The notes: generated by a model not told the origin, from the letters alone. Positions 53,755-62,886 are shown, numbered from the stretch's first letter. The stretch: 64,000 nt of DNA from Streptomyces lanatus (GCF_014655715.1 NZ_BNBM01000006.1:248001-312000); one strand, 5' to 3'. Numbers and translations: made by a program.

Positions 53755-54414
53755 ATGCGCGAGATCCTCGGAAGGCGACGCAGGCTCCTGCGCGGTGACG
53801 GGAGGCCTGAGCTGATCAGCGCGGCCCTGACCTTCGCGACGGAATGGCAGTGGCCCGTACTGCCGGGAGTGACGACGCACCCGCAGGGGCACTCCCGCTG
53901 CGGCTGCCCCGACCCGGAGTGCACGGTTCCCGGTGCCCACCCCTTCGACCCCGGGCTCCTCGCGGCCACCACCGATGAGCGCATGGTGCGCTGGTGGTGG
54001 AGCAACCGGCCCGCGGCCCCGATCATCCTCGCCACCGGCGGTACGGCTCCCTGCGCGGTGAGCCTCCCCGCCCTGCCGGCCGCTCACGCACTGACCGCCC
54101 TCGACCGCATGGGCATGCGCCTCGGGCCGGTCGTCGCCTCGCCCGCCCGCTGGGCGATCCTGGTCAAGCCGTACTCCATGGAACAACTGGGCGAATTGCT
54201 GTACGCCAAGGACTTCGTCCCCGGCTCCCTGCGCTTCCACGGCGAGGGCGGCTATCTCGCCCTGCCCCCGTCCGAGACGGGCCAGGGCCCGATCAGCTGG
54301 CAGCGCGCACCGCTCCCCGGCTCGGCCTCCCCATGGGTGCCCGATGTCGAGGCAGTCGTCGACGCCGTGGTCGAGGCCCTCACTCGTACGGGTGTGAGCG
54401 CCCCCGAGTTGTAG
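53755..54414 (+). CDS. Prim-Pol-domain-like protein, probably non-catalytic, 219 aa
   Basis: The N-terminal half matches the bifunctional primase-polymerase domain: WPVLPG, CGCPDPECTVPGAHP, ATTDERMVRWWWSNRP, IILATGG. The acidic D-x-D-type metal motif expected after the glycine loop is absent here; the sequence reads PCAVSLPALPA. It is therefore probably an inactive relative. No plasmid or phage genes surround it. The ATG at 53755 begins MREILGRRRR. Confidence 0.72.
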   Translation: MREILGRRRRLLRGDGRPELISAALTFATEWQWPVLPGVTTHPQGHSRCGCPDPECTVPGAHPFDPGLLAATTDERMVRWWWSNRPAAPIILATGGTAPCAVSLPALPAAHALTALDRMGMRLGPVVASPARWAILVKPYSMEQLGELLYAKDFVPGSLRFHGEGGYLALPPSETGQGPISWQRAPLPGSASPWVPDVEAVVDAVVEALTRTGVSAPEL

Positions 54415-54469
54415 GGGTCTCCGGCGCGCGCGGAACGGTGCACACCCACATGGTCGTTATCTTCCGGAT

Positions 54470-55111
54470 ATGCCGCGTCATTCCAGGGGAAATAGGGCAC
54501 CGTCGACACATCGCCGCGGGCCGAACCAGCGAAGAGTCCGTTTGATCGCCCTCGCGTCCGTCGCGGCGGCCGCCATCGCCCTGCCACTGGCCTGGGCGGC
54601 CGCCGGCCAGGTCGTCGAGGCGGGCCGCGCCGAACGGCCCTCCGCGTCTCCCCCGAAGGACGGTGCCGTACGTCCGTCCCCGCGCGGCGACGCCAAGGCG
54701 CCCTCGGCCGCGCCCACCGACTCCCCGGTCCTGCTCGACCTGGGCCTGTCCACCGCCGTGCGCTGCGGTCCCGAGCTGACCTCGCCCGAGGGCGTCGAGG
54801 CGCAGACCTGTGTCCTCACGCAGGGCGCCGACACCTGGGCGCGCACCTACTTCCGCAATGCGACCGGCGGCACCCTGGACTCCGTACTGAGCCTCATGGG
54901 GCCGGCGGGACGCACGGTGCAGATGCGCTGTGAGGTGGGCGCGGACGACGAGCCGGGCACCTGTGAGACGCCGCGGCAGCGCACACGCGCCGGACTCGAC
55001 GCCTACACGGCCGTCACGGAGTTCGCGGAGCGGGCCGGGGGCGGGGCGCTGTTGCTGCGTTCCGCGAGCAACTCCGCGCCGGGTAATTCCGAGGCGCCCA
55101 CGGGCGGTTGA
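54470..55111 (+). CDS. Single-pass secreted or membrane protein of unknown function, 213 aa
   Basis: A basic N-terminus (RHSRGNRAPSTHRRGPNQRR) leads to one TM helix (VRLIALASVAAAAIALPLAW), a Pro/Ser linker, and an extracytoplasmic domain with cysteines in VRCGPELT, AQTCVLTQG, VQMRCEVG and GTCETP that may form disulfides. No family was recognised. It follows the Prim-Pol-like gene by 55 bp and may share its transcript. Confidence 0.72.
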   Translation: MPRHSRGNRAPSTHRRGPNQRRVRLIALASVAAAAIALPLAWAAAGQVVEAGRAERPSASPPKDGAVRPSPRGDAKAPSAAPTDSPVLLDLGLSTAVRCGPELTSPEGVEAQTCVLTQGADTWARTYFRNATGGTLDSVLSLMGPAGRTVQMRCEVGADDEPGTCETPRQRTRAGLDAYTAVTEFAERAGGGALLLRSASNSAPGNSEAPTGG

Positions 55112-55152
55112 CGTACGACGTCATTCCGTAAAGAACCGCACGCATGGAAAGA

Positions 55153-55190
55153 CCCGGTTGCTGGCGACGGGGGATGCACCAGCAACCGGG
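55153..55190. terminator. Bidirectional hairpin terminator
   Basis: CCCGGTTGCTGG (55153-55164) pairs perfectly with CCAGCAACCGGG (55179-55190), between convergent genes. Confidence 0.85.
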
Positions 55191-55353
55191 CTAATGGAAC
55201 GGTAACAAGAGATCGGCCGTTCGCAAATTCGATCCGGGCTTTCAAGTCACGGATTCCCTTGCTCCGCATGGGAGTTGTGATCGGATTCACCTCTCCCGGG
55301 CGGTCGGTTCGACTGAACGGCGGTTCAGCCGAACCCGATCTCCGCGGCCCGTG

Positions 55354-56319
55354 TCAGCTCAGCGTGACCTGCCGGTTGGTCAGGCCGCCCCGCGCGCGAC
55401 GCTCGTCCGCCGTCAGCGGGGCGTCCGTCGCCAGGGCCGCTGCGAGGCGCTCGGCGAATTCGGCCGCCGGCTTCTCCACATCCTCGGCGCCGACACCGCT
55501 CGGCAGGTCCCACACCGGCACGATGAGGCCGTGAGCGCGGAAGGAACCCACCAGGCGGGTGCCCTCGCCGAGGCTCGAACGGCCCGCCGCGTGCAGCCGC
55601 GCGAGGGCGTCCAGAAGCTGCTCCTCGGGGTGCGGCATGACCCAGCGCAGGTGGTTCTTGTCCGGCGTCTCGCACCAGTAGGCGGAGTCGACGCCGGTCA
55701 GCTTCACGGTCGGGATGGCGGCGGCGTTCGCACGCTCCAGGGACGCGGTCACTTCCGGAGTGGCGTTCTCCGCGTCCGGGACCCAGAACTCGAAGCCCGG
55801 GTGCACAACTGGCTCGAACGCGCCTTCGGGGTCCAGCAGATCCTGCAGCCGCGGACCGTCGGCCGGGGCACGGCGGCCCTGGACCGGGGTGCCGGGCTGC
55901 GCGGCGAGGGCCTGCTGGAGGGTGTCGGCGAGGTCGCGGCTGATGTCGCCGGACGCCGTGTCGTTCTGCAGGCCGATCAGCACCGAGCCGTCGTCGCGGC
56001 GCAGGGCCGGCCAGGCCATCGGCAGCACGGTGGCCAGCGTGACCGACGGGACGCCCTCGGGGAGGCCGCCCTTCAGGGGCAGTTCGACGGTGGCGGCGGG
56101 CACCAGCTCGCGCAGGGCCACCCAGTCGCACTCGCCGGGCAGCCCCTCGAACGGACGCTGCACCAGCTCGGTCACCGCCTGGGCGGCGGCCCGGCCGTGA
56201 CAGGCCTTGTAGCGCCGGCCGCTGCCGCACGGGCAGGGTTCGCGAGCGCCGACTACCGGGATTTCGGCATCGCTGAGCTGCGGGCGCTTGGCCTTGGTCT
56301 GGACTCGCTTCTTGGCCAT
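55354..56319 (-). CDS. DUF5926 protein with SEC-C zinc motif, 321 aa
   Basis: Residues 29-41 (CPCGSGRRYKACHG) are a SEC-C-type zinc motif, as at the C-terminus of SecA and in many orphan proteins. The rest, with GFEFWVPDAENATPEV, resembles actinobacterial DUF5926 proteins. Zinc and possibly nucleic-acid or ribosome binding is likely; no enzyme role is known. The ATG at 56319 starts a basic stretch (MAKKRVQTKAKR). Confidence 0.82.
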   Translation of the reverse strand: MAKKRVQTKAKRPQLSDAEIPVVGAREPCPCGSGRRYKACHGRAAAQAVTELVQRPFEGLPGECDWVALRELVPAATVELPLKGGLPEGVPSVTLATVLPMAWPALRRDDGSVLIGLQNDTASGDISRDLADTLQQALAAQPGTPVQGRRAPADGPRLQDLLDPEGAFEPVVHPGFEFWVPDAENATPEVTASLERANAAAIPTVKLTGVDSAYWCETPDKNHLRWVMPHPEEQLLDALARLHAAGRSSLGEGTRLVGSFRAHGLIVPVWDLPSGVGAEDVEKPAAEFAERLAAALATDAPLTADERRARGGLTNRQVTLS

Positions 56320-56393
56320 CGTGGGTGTCTCCCGGTTACGGCTCGTCTGGTACGGCGCGAGCCTAGCCGTTCACGCCATGGCCGACGGGAGCC

Positions 56394-56402
56394 TGTGGAC
56401 AA
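56394..56402. other. Single DnaA-box-like 9-mer
   Basis: TGTGGACAA, inverted, lies upstream of the DUF5926 gene. One box alone may be chance. Confidence 0.3.
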
Positions 56403-56459
56403 CCCACAGGGTCGTGCCGGGAGAAGCGCCGGTTCGGCCCAGATCGTCCCCGGTCGCCC

Positions 56460-57011
56460 TCAGTCGAGGTCGTCGAAGGCGTCCGCGAAGTCGAGGCCGG
56501 ACATCGCGCTCACCGAGGGTGCCGCGACGCGCGTAGCGAAGTCGTTCCGCCGGTGCCCCGCGTCAGGATCGTGCACGTCGTCGTGGACCACGACCCAGAC
56601 CGTGACCTCGCCCCGGGCGTCGTCCCGTACGCCCCAGTCGTCGGCGAGTGCGGTGATGATGTTCAGCCCGCGGCCGCCGTGTGCGGTGACCGAGGGCGTG
56701 GCCGGAGCAGGGCGGGTGGGTCCGCCTCCGTCCGTCACCTCCACGGTGAGCCTGCCGCTCGTGTCCACGCGCCATGCCGCCCGGACGTCGCCGTCCCCTG
56801 ACAGTGCGTCACCCAGCGGCCGGCCGTGTTTGCACGCGTTGCTCAAGAGTTCGGAAAGAATCAATACGGCATCGTCGATGACCGTTTCCGCCACGCCACC
56901 CCTGCGCAACTGCGAGCGCATACGGTGCCTCGCTTCCCCCACGCCCGCAGGACCATGGGGTACGGCCATGCTCGACGACGTGGGCACCTCCTGTGCCACC
57001 ACCAACGCCAC
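56460..57011 (-). CDS. Second RsbW-like HATPase regulatory protein, 183 aa
   Basis: N-box LSELLSNACKHG, G1 VTDGGGP and G2 HGGRGLNII mark a GHKL ATPase like the one at 46531. The GTG at 57011 (VALVVAQEV) is set by GGAGG 8-9 nt upstream; other starts are less supported. The C-terminal tail (AMSGLDFADAFDDLD) is acidic. Probably part of a sigma-factor partner-switching network. Confidence 0.86.
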   Translation of the reverse strand: MALVVAQEVPTSSSMAVPHGPAGVGEARHRMRSQLRRGGVAETVIDDAVLILSELLSNACKHGRPLGDALSGDGDVRAAWRVDTSGRLTVEVTDGGGPTRPAPATPSVTAHGGRGLNIITALADDWGVRDDARGEVTVWVVVHDDVHDPDAGHRRNDFATRVAAPSVSAMSGLDFADAFDDLD

Positions 57012-57265
57012 CCCCGAGACCTCCTTTGCCCCACGCCACGGTGTGGATGCCCCATTGGCCTGTACCGGAAACCGGCCAATCAATGTCCGGTGACGCATTC
57101 GCAACGACCGAATACGGACCGAACGCGCCGGTGCACTCCCTGTAATCGAGATGGCTGGAAATTTTCGGTGTGGCCGAGAGTGGAGGATGAGGGTGGAGGA
57201 GGTGTGGGGTCAAGAGGTTGCGCAGGGATTGCAGTGATTGAAGTGGTTGATGGGGTTTCAGACGT

Positions 57266-58117
57266 TCAGGGGTTTGAGGTGTGTCCCTGTGGGCGGCCGA
57301 GTTGGCGCAACACCGCGCGCGGGCGGTTGGTGATGATGGCGTCGATGCCCAGCTCGACGCAGAGGTCGACGTCCTGGGGCTCGTTCACGGTCCAGACGTG
57401 CACCTGGTGACCGGCCCGCTTCAGGCGCTCCACATAGGCCGGGTGACTGCGCACGATCCTGATCGAGGGACCCGCGATATGGACGCCCGCGGGCAGCCGC
57501 CCGTCCCGCAGCCTCGGTGAGACGAACTGCATCAGATAGACCGTCGGCAGCGTCGGCGAGGCGGCACGCACGCGATGCAGCGAGCGCGCCGAGAAGCTCA
57601 TCACGCGCACCGGGGACTCGGCGGCCGACGCGGGCGTGTCGAGCCCGAAGCGCTTCAGCAGGAGCAGCAGCCGCTCCTCGACCTGTCCCGCCCATCGGGT
57701 GGGGTGCTTGGTCTCGATCGCCAGCTCCACGCGCCGCCCCGCGTCGGCGACGAGCTCGAGGAGCCGCTCCAGGGTCAGTACGGAGGTGTCCTCGGGGTCC
57801 TCCGGGCTGAATTCCCAGTCGGGCTCCTCGGCCCGGTTCTTCCAGGAGTCACGGTTCTTCCGTGAGCCGAAGTCCAGGGCGGCGAGTTCGGCGAGCTCCA
57901 GGGCCGAGACCGCGCCGCGGCCGTTGGACGTACGGTTGACGCGACGGTCGTGAACACAGACGAGATGGCCGTCCGCGGTGAGGCGTACATCGCACTCGAG
58001 GGCGTCCGCACCGTCCTCGATCGCCTTCTTGTACGCGGCCAGGGTGTGCTCGGGAGCGTCTTCGGAGGCTCCGCGGTGGGCGACGACTTGGATCTGGTGC
58101 TGCCGTGCGTGGGTCAC
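57266..58117 (-). CDS. Glycerophosphodiester phosphodiesterase, 283 aa
   Basis: GDPD TIM-barrel motifs are present: AHRGASEDAPEHT (catalytic His, Arg, Glu), ALECDVRLTADGHLVCVHD (metal Glu, Asp, His) and HVWTVNEPQD near the C-terminus. It hydrolyses glycerophosphodiesters to glycerol-3-phosphate and an alcohol. No signal peptide is seen, so it is cytoplasmic. The GTG at 58117 starts the domain. Confidence 0.93.
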   Translation of the reverse strand: MTHARQHQIQVVAHRGASEDAPEHTLAAYKKAIEDGADALECDVRLTADGHLVCVHDRRVNRTSNGRGAVSALELAELAALDFGSRKNRDSWKNRAEEPDWEFSPEDPEDTSVLTLERLLELVADAGRRVELAIETKHPTRWAGQVEERLLLLLKRFGLDTPASAAESPVRVMSFSARSLHRVRAASPTLPTVYLMQFVSPRLRDGRLPAGVHIAGPSIRIVRSHPAYVERLKRAGHQVHVWTVNEPQDVDLCVELGIDAIITNRPRAVLRQLGRPQGHTSNP

Positions 58118-58385
58118 CGCGTCATGGTGCCACCGCCCCGGGGTAGGCGTGCGACCGGAGCAGTCGCGGGAGCGCTGGGATTGCGCCCGTTTAGTCTCAC
58201 ATGACCTATATAAGGAGTGGCCGTGGACGCACAGCAACGGCTTATGGTGCTCTGACGGCCCGTGGGAAAAGCTGACGGCATACAAAAGACATGCACAGCT
58301 GAAGCGCACCGGCCATGAACAACCGTGAACGGGCGTGACCGAGTGCGACCGATATCAGCAGCCGTGGATCAATAGGAGAGAAGCT

Positions 58386-59951
58386 GTGAGCACCGAGAAC
58401 GAGGGCGCCGCGGTACCACCGGCCCCGTCCGCACCCCCCGTGCCGGCGGATGCTCCTGCTGCTCCGGCATCCCAGGAGCGCCCGGCTCCCGAGCCCGACG
58501 CCGCACCGACGACTCAGCTTCCACCGGTGCCGGATGCCGCCCCGGCGAGTTCGAACGGGACGCAGCCGTACGCCGCACAGCCGTACGCCGCGCACGACGC
58601 CGCCGACGGAGCCGCCGGCGGGGCTCAGCCGCCCGCCTCCCAGCCGGCCTTCTCCCAGGGCTCGGCCCCCGACGCCTCCTGGCCGCCTCCGCCGCCGCCC
58701 GGCACGCCGTCGTACGCCGAGATGGGTGCCGTCGCGGGTGGTGCCGGTGGCGGTGCGGGTGACGCGGGCGGCGCCGGTGGCGCAGGTATGGGCCCCGGGT
58801 GGGGTGCCGCCTACCAGCAGCCGGCGCCGAAGTCCGGCCGCGGGCGAGGCGGGCTGCTCACCGCGGTCCTCATCGCCGCGCTGGTCGCGGGCGGCCTGGG
58901 CGGCGGCCTCGGCTACACCCTGGCCAAGAACGACGAGAACACCTCCTCGACGACCGTCGCGGCCTCCGACAGCGGCGGCTCCCTCAAGCGCGACCCGGGC
59001 ACCGTCGCGGGCGTCGCGGCCAAGGCGCTGCCGAGCACCGTCACCATCCAGGCCGAGAGCAGCGCGGGCGAGGGCGGCACCGGCACCGGCTTCGTCTTCG
59101 ACACCGAGGGCCACATCGTCACCAACAACCATGTGGTGGCCGACGCGGTCGACGGCGGCAAGCTCACCGCGACGTTCCCGAACGGCAAGAAGTACGACGC
59201 CGAGGTCGTCGGCCACGCGCAGGGCTATGACGTGGCGGTCATCAGGCTCAAGAACGCCCCGTCGGGTCTGAAGCCCCTGACGCTCGGCGATTCCGACAAG
59301 GTCGCGGTCGGCGACTCCACGATCGCGATCGGCGCCCCCTTCGGCCTCTCCAACACCGTCACGACGGGCATCATCAGCGCCAAGAACCGCCCGGTGGCCT
59401 CCAGCGACGGCACCGGCAGCAACCCCTCCTACATGAGCGCCCTGCAGACGGACGCCTCGATCAACCCCGGCAACTCCGGCGGCCCGCTGCTGGACGCGCA
59501 GGGCAATGTCATCGGCATCAACTCCGCGATCCAGTCCGCCGCCAACGGCCTCGGCGGCACCAGCCAGTCCGGCTCGATCGGCCTCGGCTTCGCCATCCCG
59601 ATCAACCAGGCCAAGTACGTCGCCCAGCAGCTGATCAAGACCGGTGAGCCGGTCTACGCGAAGATCGGCGCCTCCGTCTCCACGGAGGACACCACCGACG
59701 GCGCCAAGATCGTCGACCAGCGCACCGGCAGCGCGGACCCGATCGAGTCGGGCGGCCCCGCCGACAAGGCCGGCCTGAAGCCCGGCGACGTCATCATCAA
59801 GCTCGACGACCGGGTGATCGACTCCGGCCCGACCCTGATCGGCGAGATCTGGACGCACCAGCCCGGCGACAAGGTCACGATCACTTACGAACGCGACGGC
59901 AAGACCCACACGACCGAACTCACGCTGACCTCCCGCAAGGGCGACAGCTGA
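58386..59951 (+). CDS. HtrA/DegP-like membrane serine protease with PDZ domain, 521 aa
   Basis: A Pro/Ala-rich cytoplasmic region (about 1-160) precedes one TM helix (LLTAVLIAALVAGGLGGGLG, about 165-185), then a trypsin-like domain with the triad His (TNNHVVADA), Asp (GYDVAVIRL) and Ser (NPGNSGGPLLD), then a PDZ domain (about 440-510: GGPADKAGLKPGDVIIKLD). It is an extracytoplasmic quality-control protease. The GTG at 58386 has GGAGAG at 6 nt. Confidence 0.94.
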   Translation: MSTENEGAAVPPAPSAPPVPADAPAAPASQERPAPEPDAAPTTQLPPVPDAAPASSNGTQPYAAQPYAAHDAADGAAGGAQPPASQPAFSQGSAPDASWPPPPPPGTPSYAEMGAVAGGAGGGAGDAGGAGGAGMGPGWGAAYQQPAPKSGRGRGGLLTAVLIAALVAGGLGGGLGYTLAKNDENTSSTTVAASDSGGSLKRDPGTVAGVAAKALPSTVTIQAESSAGEGGTGTGFVFDTEGHIVTNNHVVADAVDGGKLTATFPNGKKYDAEVVGHAQGYDVAVIRLKNAPSGLKPLTLGDSDKVAVGDSTIAIGAPFGLSNTVTTGIISAKNRPVASSDGTGSNPSYMSALQTDASINPGNSGGPLLDAQGNVIGINSAIQSAANGLGGTSQSGSIGLGFAIPINQAKYVAQQLIKTGEPVYAKIGASVSTEDTTDGAKIVDQRTGSADPIESGGPADKAGLKPGDVIIKLDDRVIDSGPTLIGEIWTHQPGDKVTITYERDGKTHTTELTLTSRKGDS

Positions 59952-60065
59952 CCCGACGACGGCCACGCGCGCGTACCGCGGATTCCCTTTGAGGGCCGCC
60001 CACGCGCGCGTGCCGCCCGCTCCCGCGGAAGCCGTCACCTCCGGGCACCCCCGGGGCGTTGGGAA

Positions 60066-60096
60066 CCACGTCCACCACGTCCACGACGTCCACCAG
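60066..60096. repeat. 9-bp tandem repeat upstream of the kinase gene
   Basis: CACGTCCAC, CACGTCCAC and GACGTCCAC follow one another in the gap between the protease and the kinase genes. Confidence 0.6.
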
Positions 60097-60191
60097 GTTC
60101 ACCGATAGTCCCTACACCCGAATGGACTATCGTGCCTTCTCGACCTGGACTGTTCGCGAACGGGAAGCAAGTGCGCGAAGGGAAGAGCTGG

Positions 60192-61727
60192 ATGGGGGGC
60201 GGGCGCACGGTGTCCGATCTTGGGCGGCTCGTCGCCGACCGGTATCTGCTGGTGGAGCGGGTGGGCAGTGGCGGCATGGGCACCGTGTGGCGGGCCGAGG
60301 ACAGGCTCCTCGGCCGTGATGTGGCCCTGAAGAAGCTGCACATCCCGCCGCACCTCCAGGACGACGAGGTCCGGACCCTCTACGAACGCACCCGCCGCGA
60401 GGCCCGCAGCGCCGCCCGGATCGCCCATCCCAACGTGATCGTGGTGCACGACGTGCTCGACGACGAGGGCCTGCCCTGCATCGTCATGGAGTACATACCC
60501 TCGCTCACCCTGAGCGACGTACTCAAGCAGCGGGGCGCACTGCCACCCGCCGAAGCCGCCGCGATCGGCCGCGCCATGGCCTCCGCCCTGCGCGCCGCCC
60601 ATGACGCCGGCGTCCTGCACCGGGACGTCAAGCCCGGCAACGTGCTGCTCGGCGACGACGGGCGGATCGTCCTCACCGACTTCGGGATCGCCATGGAGTC
60701 GGGCACGTCCTCGCTGACCAAGCCGGGCGAGTTGATCGGCTCCATCGGCTACCTGGCGCCCGAGCGGCTGCGGGGCGCCCGCCCCGAGACCAGCCCCGCC
60801 AGTGACCTGTGGGCGCTGGGGGCGACCCTGTACCAGGCGGTCGAGGGCCAGGGCCCGTTCCGCCGGAACACCGCGCTCGAAACGGCGTACGCCATCGCCA
60901 CCGACCCGTACGAGCCCCCGCGCAGCGCCGCCGGACTGACCCCGGTGATCGACGGTCTCCTGGTCAAGGACCCCGAACAACGCATGGACGTGCACGAGGT
61001 CGAACGCCGCCTCGCTGACCTGGTCGGCACGGCGACCGCGCCCCTCGATCCGCCCACGCGCCAGGACCGCACACCACCACCGGCCGCGGACAGAGGTGGC
61101 GCTCGTCGCGGCCGTACGGTCGCGCTCTCGGCCCTGGCCGTGACGCTCGTGGCCTGTCTCGTCGGCGGCGCGGTGTGGTGGCTCGACGGCAGGTCCGAGA
61201 AGCCGTCCGGGCACGCGTCCGCCTCCGAGGCGACCACCCCCGTCCCGAGCACGAGCCGCAGCGCCGGCGTGCCGCCGCTGCCCGCCGGCTACCACTTCGA
61301 GAAGCCGACCGACGACCTCTCCGTGCCCGTCCAGGACGGCTGGAAGGCCAAGACGCTGGCCGGCGGCGAAGTCGTCTACATAGACCCGTCGGAACTGGTG
61401 GGCCTCAGGGTCAACGTCATCGAGTTCGCGGGCACCGATCCGCTGCGTCACTGGCGGGAGACGGAAGAGGAACAGACCGCCCGCGACAACGCCAACTACG
61501 AGCGGGTGCGGATGGCCGAGACGACCTTCCGCGGACGGCCCGCCGGATACTGGGAGTTCACCTTCGACGGCCGGGCACGCGCGTACCGCGCCGCAGAGCT
61601 GGCCTTCGCGAACACCCACGGCACCCAGTACGTGATCTACCTGTCCGCCCCGGACGCCGACTGGCACAAGTACCGCCCGGTCTTCGACGCCGCGCTCAAC
61701 GGCCTCCGCCTCAAGGACAGCACCTGA
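60192..61727 (+). CDS. Membrane Ser/Thr protein kinase (PASTA-less, PknB-like), 511 aa
   Basis: Hanks-type kinase: glycine loop VGSGGMGTVW, catalytic Lys in VALKKL, HRDVKPGNVLL, DFGIA and APE. The kinase domain spans about 15-275, then a linker, one TM helix (LSALAVTLVACLVGGAVWWL, about 320-340) and an extracellular domain of ~150 residues without PASTA repeats. The ATG at 60192 has GGGAAG 6 nt upstream; GTGs at 60132 and 60210 are alternatives. It may be linked to the adjacent protease (inference). Confidence 0.9.
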   Translation: MGGGRTVSDLGRLVADRYLLVERVGSGGMGTVWRAEDRLLGRDVALKKLHIPPHLQDDEVRTLYERTRREARSAARIAHPNVIVVHDVLDDEGLPCIVMEYIPSLTLSDVLKQRGALPPAEAAAIGRAMASALRAAHDAGVLHRDVKPGNVLLGDDGRIVLTDFGIAMESGTSSLTKPGELIGSIGYLAPERLRGARPETSPASDLWALGATLYQAVEGQGPFRRNTALETAYAIATDPYEPPRSAAGLTPVIDGLLVKDPEQRMDVHEVERRLADLVGTATAPLDPPTRQDRTPPPAADRGGARRGRTVALSALAVTLVACLVGGAVWWLDGRSEKPSGHASASEATTPVPSTSRSAGVPPLPAGYHFEKPTDDLSVPVQDGWKAKTLAGGEVVYIDPSELVGLRVNVIEFAGTDPLRHWRETEEEQTARDNANYERVRMAETTFRGRPAGYWEFTFDGRARAYRAAELAFANTHGTQYVIYLSAPDADWHKYRPVFDAALNGLRLKDST

Positions 61728-61790
61728 CCCCCTGCACACCCCACGGTGCCGGTACGCTGTACCCGCTCCGCCCCCGGCGGGCCGGAGCGA

Positions 61791-61877
61791 GGTGGGTTGC
61801 CCGAGCGGCCTAAGGGAACGGTCTTGAAAACCGTCGTGGCAGCGATGTCACCGTGGGTTCAAATCCCACACCCACCG
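61791..61877 (+). tRNA. tRNA-Ser (anticodon UGA)
   Basis: An 87-nt class II tRNA. The acceptor GGTGGGT pairs with ACCCACC, the anticodon loop CTTGAAA gives UGA, a long variable arm is present, and the T arm is GTGGG-TTCAAAT-CCCAC. The discriminator is G and CCA is not encoded. The gene order changes character immediately downstream, so it may be an integration site. Confidence 0.96.
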
Positions 61878-61886
61878 CAGGTGAAT

Positions 61887-61917
61887 GGCCTCTGACCAGG
61901 CAATATGGTCGGGGGCC
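61887..61917 (+). terminator. Hairpin downstream of tRNA-Ser(UGA)
   Basis: GGCC..TGACCA (61887-61898) pairs with TGGTCG..GGCC (61906-61917), nine bases after the tRNA; likely its terminator. Confidence 0.6.
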
Positions 61918-62033
61918 GTTGCCTTGCCCGCTGCCCGCCGGACCCCGCCATTCCCCCTGGTTTCCCGCTCTATCGGGCACGGATGGGGCACGCGGAGGGC
62001 ACGCCTGAGGCTCGGTTTCCAAAGATCCAGTAG

Positions 62034-62053
62034 GCGGGCAACCGCCTGCCCGC
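62034..62053 (-). terminator. Hairpin at the 3' end of the GntR gene
   Basis: GCGGGCA (62034-62040) pairs with TGCCCGC (62047-62053) and runs into the GntR stop codon. Confidence 0.45.
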
Positions 62054-62745
62054 TAACGGTTGATCGGGATCTCGTAGACGATCTCGCAGTGAGCGGCGGG
62101 CACGACGATGTCCGCCGTCTCAACCGGGCGACCCTGGTCGCTGTAGTACGTCCGGCGGATGTGCGTGACGAGTGCGGCCTTCTGAATGCCGAGTAGTGAC
62201 GCCTCCTCGGCGGTCGCCTGCCTCGGCTCGGGCTGCTCCACGGCATGGCTGACCGTGACACCGATCGCGGCCATCCGGTTCACGACTCCGGCCCCGGCGT
62301 GCGGGCCTCCCTCGGGGAGGACCACCAGCGTGCCGGCGGTGAGGTCGTACGGCTCCCAACTCGTCGACAACTGGATAGGCCTGCCGTCAGCCAGGAACTC
62401 GTACGTCGTCCGGACGCACAGCTCACCTTCGGCGATGCCGAGCCGCGCCGCGATGTCATCAGGCGCCGGCACCTTGGCGTCCGTCCGGCTCTCCCAGTCG
62501 CCCTGCCTTCCCACGGCCTTCATGTCCGCCCGGAACGGTGACCCGTTGGGCTGCTCCCGCGCCGACGACCGCACGACCCGCACCCGATGCCGGGGCTCGG
62601 CGACGTAGGTACCGGAACCCGCGCGGCCTTCCAGCACACCCTGGGAGATCAGCAACTCCTGAGCCCGCCGAACCACGTTCTCGCCCACGCCGCACTCCTG
62701 GCCGATCTGGGCGCGGGAGGGGAGGCGGTCCCCCGGCTCCCACAC
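62053..62745 (-). CDS. GntR/UTRA-family regulator, start interrupted by TAG, 230 aa as annotated
   Basis: A GntR winged helix (RLPSRAQIGQECGVGENVVR, then AQELLISQGVLEGRAGSGTYV) and a UTRA ligand domain (about 100-225) are seen, as in KorSA-type repressors of Streptomyces integrative elements. In the same frame an ATG at 62808 would add the missing first helix (PYLRIADELRRRIAEHV), but its fourth codon is TAG (62797-62799). The only usable start after it is the GTG at 62745, which lacks that helix and has a poor RBS. It may be a weakly active or broken repressor. It diverges from small unknown genes. Confidence 0.7.
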   Translation of the reverse strand: MWEPGDRLPSRAQIGQECGVGENVVRRAQELLISQGVLEGRAGSGTYVAEPRHRVRVVRSSAREQPNGSPFRADMKAVGRQGDWESRTDAKVPAPDDIAARLGIAEGELCVRTTYEFLADGRPIQLSTSWEPYDLTAGTLVVLPEGGPHAGAGVVNRMAAIGVTVSHAVEQPEPRQATAEEASLLGIQKAALVTHIRRTYYSDQGRPVETADIVVPAAHCEIVYEIPINR

Positions 62746-62817
62746 GTGCTCCGCGATGCGTCGCCGTAGTTCGTCGGCGATGCGGAGATAGGGCGGCTAC
62801 TCAGGCATATGGAAAAT

Positions 62818-62848
62818 CTAGTCCACTAGCTCTAATCTAGTTAACTAG
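62818..62848. promoter_or_regulatory. Paired CTAG operators between GntR and small-gene operon
   Basis: CTAGTCCACTAG (62818-62829) and the perfect palindrome CTAGTTAACTAG (62837-62848) lie in the divergent promoter region and are likely binding sites for the adjacent GntR. Confidence 0.65.
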
Positions 62849-62886
62849 CTTCACTCAAAGTGATCGCTGGTGACGGAGGCTGCCCT

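Noticed and set aside
53341..54240. 299-codon minus-strand frame in and over the Prim-Pol-like gene
   Set aside because: No RBS, no recognisable domain; overlaps a gene with clear motifs.
58242..61739. Long open frames antisense to the HtrA-like protease and kinase genes
   Set aside because: Gly/Val/Arg-rich products with no motifs, opposite proteins with complete catalytic motifs.
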